From Candidatus Bathyarchaeota archaeon (lineage in GTDB: Archaea; Thermoproteota; Bathyarchaeia; TCS64), in assembly GCA_016934355.1 (NCBI GenBank), contig JAFGTA010000228.1, forward strand, positions 1 to 8,886: a stretch of DNA of 8,886 nt. Reading direction: 5' to 3'. The notes beneath the pieces are model-generated. The model was not told the origin of the DNA. It did not search any database and saw nothing but the letters and a program-made list of their open reading frames with translations. Shown piece after piece: positions 6,251-8,886 of this stretch. Each line of letters opens with the position of its first letter. Within the stretch, counting starts at the first letter, position 1. The position numbers and the translations under genes are program-made.

Positions 6251-7161
6251 CGCTTCACCGCCTTTGCCACGAAGAAGCCCTGCGTCCCCTCGCCGGGCCA
6301 GAGCCTGCGGCACTTGGAGACCTCGTCGCTGAGGCGCTCACCGAACACGCTGGTCAGCGCCGGCTCACCAGGCCCCTCCACCTCCATGAGTGAGACGTCG
6401 TGGTTGTCGAGTAGCCACTGGACGTTTAGCTCGTTCTCCTCGGGTTCAAGCGAGCAGGTTGAATATACTAGTGTACCCCCGGGCTCCAGACGATTCATGG
6501 CCGTGGAGAGGAGAATCCGCTGGTACTCGGCGTTCCTCATCACGTCGCCAAGGCTTCGCCTGCCGAACCAGCCGCCGTCGGTCACGTAGTTGCCCGAGCA
6601 TGGGGCGTCGAGGAGAACCTTGGTGAAAACCCCGAGCTCAAGCTCTGTCACGTCGCCGTAGTAGACGAGGCAGTTTTCGACACTACAGCGTTCTAGGTTG
6701 TTCTCAAGCGCGTATGCGCGCTCCCTGCTAACGTCAACTGCGTACAGGACGCCTCGGTTCCCCATGTAGGCGGCCATCTGAGTGGTCTTCCCGCCGGGCG
6801 CCGCGCACATGTCGAGGGCGACGTCTCCGGCTTTTGGCTTCAGTGCCTGAACGGGGAGCTGTGCCGCCGTCTCCTGCAGGCTGTAGAGGCCGAGGAGGTA
6901 CTCGATGGAGGCGCCGAGGCTGAACCCCGTCTCCTCGACCGCGTAGCCGTGGTCGAGGTACGGTATCCTCCGCAGCTTGACGCCGAGTCCAGTCAGTGTC
7001 TCTACCAGCTCGGCGTCCCCTGTCTTGAGCGTGTTGACGCGGATGGCTTGGGGCGTGGACTCCTCGCCTGTGAGGCTGCGCCCCAGCTCGCGGTACCTGT
7101 CTAGGAAGAGCCGCCTGTTGGTTTCAGCAGTCAACCCGGCTAAGGTTCCTCTCCACGCCAT
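6247..7161 (-). CDS. NOL1/NOP2/Sun-family RNA (cytosine-5) methyltransferase
   Basis: 304-residue SAM-dependent enzyme that methylates C5 of cytosine in tRNA or rRNA. In order: the family's TPQAIRVNTLK segment (36-46), GLYSLQETAAQLPV (91-104), the SAM-binding motif I DMCAAPGGKTTQ (117-128), the acidic ribose contact AVDVS (141-145), motif IV LDAPCSG (184-190) with C188, and motif VI YSTCSLEPEENE (233-244) with the catalytic C236. It ends with the family's substrate-side CRRLWPGEGTQGFFVAK. Both cysteines and the catalytic Asp (D185) are present, so it should be active. It has no PUA domain of its own; the next gene provides one and overlaps its TGA by 4 bp, which suggests the two work together. 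tRNA or rRNA as target cannot be decided. The ATG at 7161 lacks a Shine-Dalgarno site. Confidence 0.93.
   Translation of the reverse strand: MAWRGTLAGLTAETNRRLFLDRYRELGRSLTGEESTPQAIRVNTLKTGDAELVETLTGLGVKLRRIPYLDHGYAVEETGFSLGASIEYLLGLYSLQETAAQLPVQALKPKAGDVALDMCAAPGGKTTQMAAYMGNRGVLYAVDVSRERAYALENNLERCSVENCLVYYGDVTELELGVFTKVLLDAPCSGNYVTDGGWFGRRSLGDVMRNAEYQRILLSTAMNRLEPGGTLVYSTCSLEPEENELNVQWLLDNHDVSLMEVEGPGEPALTSVFGERLSDEVSKCRRLWPGEGTQGFFVAKAVKR
6255..6259 (-). promoter_or_regulatory. Shine-Dalgarno GGTGA deciding the TTG start of the Nip7-like gene
   Basis: GGTGA lies inside the last codons of the methyltransferase gene, 4 nt before the TTG at 6250. It rejects the upstream start at 6313 and supports translational coupling through the TTGA stop/start overlap. 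Confidence 0.55.
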
Positions 7162-7168
7162 ATATAAT
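7161..7168 (+). promoter_or_regulatory. TATA box of the P1-family peptidase gene
   Basis: TATATAAT overlaps the ATG of the divergent methyltransferase gene and lies 40 nt before the ATG at 7208. Transcription would start near 7186-7190, leaving a leader of about 20 nt. A GGAGG at 7188-7192 falls at or just inside the start of that leader, but it is 15 nt from the ATG, further than usual. Confidence 0.5.
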
Positions 7169-7207
7169 TGTCCGAAGCCTTAAGCGCGGAGGCGACGAGA
7201 TCGAGCC

Positions 7208-8269
7208 ATGAAGCGTGTTAGGGCGAGGGAGATGGTGAAGCTCGGGGTGCTGCCCACTGGCAGGCACAACGCGATCACAGACGTCGAGGGCGTCGGCGTG
7301 GGACACGCAACGCTCATAGAGGGCGACTCTGTGAGGACGGGCGTCACCGCCATCGTCCCCCACCAGGGGAACCTGTACGAGGAGAAGGTGTCAGCCGCCG
7401 TGGACGTTCTCAACGGCTACGGCAAGTCGGTGGGGCTCACCCAGATCATGTTCGAGGGTAACATAGAGACGCCGGTGATGCTGACCGAGACGCTGAACAC
7501 GTACAGGGTGGCCGATGCCGTCATAGACTACTGGGACCACGGCTACGGGTTCAGGCCCCGCAGCGTGAACTGCGTCGTGGGGGAGACCAACGGCGGCTTC
7601 CTCACGGACAACTTCGGCAGGCACGTCGGCAAGGAGATGGTGTTCAAGGCCATCGACGAAGCCCGCAGCGGCAAGGGTACGGGAGAAGTGCCAGAGGGGA
7701 ACGTCGGAGGCGGGACGCCCATGTCCGGGTACGGCTTCAAAGGCGGGATAGGAACCGCTTCGAGGGCGGTAGGGGCGGCCACGGTCGGCGTCCTCGTGCA
7801 GCTTAACTGCGGCAGGAAGGACGACCTCGTTGTAGCGGGCGCCCCGGTCGGCAGGGAGGTCACGCTGCCGGATAAGCCGGGCGCCAGCCCCGGGAACAGC
7901 ATAATGATGATAGTGGCCACCGACTTGGCCATGGATACGAGGCAGCTCTGGAAGACTGCGAAGAGGACGACGCTGGGGCTAGCGAGGACGGGCTCCTTCA
8001 GCAGCAACGGCAGCGGCGACTTCACAATAGCGTTCTCCACGGGGAGGCTGGCTCCGAGCGATTACGTTGGCTCCTTGCCTGAGCTAAAGAACGTTAAGGG
8101 GGACGGCATGTTGAGCCCAGTCTACAAGGCGACTGTGGAGGCCACCGAGGAGGCGATACTGAACGCCCTGTTCAAGGCCGAGACCATGACAGGTGTAGAC
8201 GGCCACATCAGGTACGCGCTGCCGCTGGACCAGACCCGGGAGATACTGCGGAAGTACAGCGGAACCTGA
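7208..8269 (+). CDS. P1/DmpA-family self-processing aminopeptidase (peptidase S58)
   Basis: 353 residues of the N-terminal-nucleophile DmpA/BapA family, whose precursor cuts itself into two chains and then uses the freed Ser or Thr to remove N-terminal residues from peptides. Family landmarks: GRHNAITDVEGVGVGHATL (18-36), the NCVVGETNGGFL region (121-132), GNVGGGTPMSGYGFKGGIG (164-182), VGVLVQLNCG (193-202), the cleavage site N230-S231 followed by SIMMIVATD, and LGLARTGSFSSNGSGDF (256-272). As I recall, DmpA cuts at Gly-Ser and BapA-type beta-aminopeptidases at Asn-Ser, so Asn here leans towards beta-aminopeptidase or broad use. The predicted chains are 230 and 123 residues. No signal peptide is seen, so it is cytosolic. 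The length is normal and no key residue is missing. It is divergent from the methyltransferase and 75 bp before the UvrA-like gene; the peptide substrate is unknown. Confidence 0.93.
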   Translation: MKRVRAREMVKLGVLPTGRHNAITDVEGVGVGHATLIEGDSVRTGVTAIVPHQGNLYEEKVSAAVDVLNGYGKSVGLTQIMFEGNIETPVMLTETLNTYRVADAVIDYWDHGYGFRPRSVNCVVGETNGGFLTDNFGRHVGKEMVFKAIDEARSGKGTGEVPEGNVGGGTPMSGYGFKGGIGTASRAVGAATVGVLVQLNCGRKDDLVVAGAPVGREVTLPDKPGASPGNSIMMIVATDLAMDTRQLWKTAKRTTLGLARTGSFSSNGSGDFTIAFSTGRLAPSDYVGSLPELKNVKGDGMLSPVYKATVEATEEAILNALFKAETMTGVDGHIRYALPLDQTREILRKYSGT

Positions 8270-8297
8270 CGTTTCCACGCGCTGAATGCGTTCACAT

Positions 8298-8305
8298 CTT
8301 ATACT
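8298..8305 (+). promoter_or_regulatory. Possible TATA box of the UvrA-like gene
   Basis: CTTATACT lies 40 nt before the ATG at 8345, in the 75-bp gap after the peptidase stop. It would place the transcription start near 8323-8328, about 20 nt before the ATG. The match is moderate. Only a short AGG touches the ATG, so the ribosome-binding site is not convincing. Confidence 0.35.
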
Positions 8306-8344
8306 CCACCATCTTAGAACATCCCTTAGAAGCGTGGCGCCAGG

Positions 8345-8886
8345 ATGAGGATCAGGGTCAAGGGAGCCAGCGAGCATAACCTCAAGAACGTGGATGCCGA
8401 GATCGGGGACGGCCTCACGGTGGTCACGGGCGTCAGCGGCTCCGGGAAGACCAGCCTCGTCTTCGACACCGTCTACCACGAGGCCCGGAGAAGGTTCCAG
8501 GAGGTGTTCGCCTTCGGCAGCCCCGGGCAGCGGCTCACCCCCGCCAAAGTAGAATCCATAACTGGCCTCGGCCCCGCCGTCGCCGTCGGGCAGAACCTCC
8601 TCAACAGGAACCCCAACTCGACCCTAGCCACCGCCTCTGGGCTGCACCCGTTCCTGAGGCTTCTATACGCCCGTTTCGGGGAACGGCAGTGCCCTCGGTG
8701 CGGTGAACGCCTACACGTGCACTCGCTGGACGAACTCGTTGAGAGGATACTTAGAGAGGTCGAAGACGGGAGCGGCATCCTCTACGCGCCCCTCGTCAGG
8801 GAGTCGGTGGGCAGCCACAGGACGCTGCTTGGGCTCCTCGGCAGGGAATTCGGGACAGACGACCTCGTAGTGGACGGGATGCCCTG
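8345..8886 (+). CDS. UvrA-like ABC ATPase, N-terminal part (runs off the right edge)
   Basis: The first 180 residues of an ABC ATPase of the UvrA type; UvrA proper is about 940 residues and finds DNA damage in the UvrABC repair complex. Seen here: the IRVKGASEHNLKNVD start (3-17), Walker A GVSGSGKTS (29-37), FDTVYHEARRRF (40-51), GLGPAVAVGQNLLNRNPNST (74-93) in place of the usual GLSPAIAIDQKTTSRNPRST, FLRLLYARFGERQCPRCG (103-120) with the first CxxC zinc-site half, and a further AP-L-RE stretch matching the family's APVVRGRKGEH. It differs from standard UvrA where YARQFL should follow the RRY motif (here FAFGSPGQRLTP). It may be a divergent archaeal UvrA or a UvrA-like paralogue of other function. 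The start is ATG 8345; a GTG at 8334 is out of frame. Confidence 0.88.
   Translation, partial: MRIRVKGASEHNLKNVDAEIGDGLTVVTGVSGSGKTSLVFDTVYHEARRRFQEVFAFGSPGQRLTPAKVESITGLGPAVAVGQNLLNRNPNSTLATASGLHPFLRLLYARFGERQCPRCGERLHVHSLDELVERILREVEDGSGILYAPLVRESVGSHRTLLGLLGREFGTDDLVVDGMP

Noticed and set aside
6251..6313. Upstream extension of the Nip7-like gene to 6313
   Set aside because: It lies within the conserved C-terminus of the methyltransferase; the TTG at 6250 has GGTGA and a TTGA stop/start overlap.
7543..8040. Minus-strand open frame of 165 codons opposite the peptidase
   Set aside because: Antisense shadow, Pro- and Ser-rich with no recognisable domain; the plus strand is a complete DmpA-family gene.
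8270..8344. Near-palindrome GAATGCGTTC at 8284-8293 as an operator
   Set aside because: Only the outer three bases pair properly and there is a single copy.
8334..8348. Four-codon GTG mini-ORF ending in TGA that overlaps the UvrA-like ATG
   Set aside because: Too short to support as a leader peptide and without a ribosome-binding site; likely chance.
1..8886. tRNA, rRNA, CRISPR, insertion sequence or integrase
   Set aside because: No cloverleaf, regular repeat array, terminal inverted repeat or transposase/recombinase motif was seen by eye on either strand.

Overview
The window looks like archaeal chromosome, probably from a GC-rich, uncultured lineage; TACK or Bathyarchaeia-like is my guess and cannot be fixed from sequence alone. 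The archaeal signs are TATA boxes placed before genes, one exactly at the distance expected for a leaderless mRNA, an oligo-T terminator, GGTGA/GGTG ribosome-binding sites with TTG and GTG starts, and a NOL1/NOP2/Sun RNA methyltransferase coupled to a Nip7-like PUA protein. Bases 158-8886 are GC-rich and almost fully coding. Bases 1-157 are strikingly AT-rich and look like the edge of a different segment.

Layout: (1) 1-157, AT-rich edge with an open frame running in from the left and a T-rich terminator for the gene to its right. (2) 158-1575, minus strand: an HD-domain protein followed by a nitroreductase-family protein with a long N-terminal extension. (3) 1591-1998, plus: a cysteine-rich DUF3795-type protein, divergent from the HD gene and sharing a CTAG stop with the gene to its right. 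(4) 1995-4382, minus: a two-gene unit of a SelA-like PLP enzyme followed by an MFS transporter. (5) 4431-5809, plus: a dihydropyrimidinase/allantoinase-type amidohydrolase, divergent from (4) and broken by a one-base frameshift in a G-rich stretch. (6) 5801-7161, minus: an RNA m5C methyltransferase and a Nip7-like protein whose TTG start overlaps the methyltransferase stop. (7) 7208-8269, plus: a P1/DmpA-type self-cleaving aminopeptidase. (8) 8345 to the right edge, plus: the N-terminal 180 residues of a divergent UvrA-like ABC ATPase.

The most coherent functional group is 1995-5809: a transporter, a SelA-fold PLP enzyme and a cyclic amidohydrolase arranged around one 48-bp divergent promoter region. 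This suggests uptake and breakdown of a cyclic amide or amino-acid-like compound. The N-terminal-nucleophile aminopeptidase at 7208, which has an Asn-Ser cleavage site as in beta-aminopeptidases, might feed the same chemistry, but two RNA-modification genes separate it from the group. No tRNA, rRNA, CRISPR array, insertion sequence or integrase was seen. No stretch over 300 bases lacks a gene.
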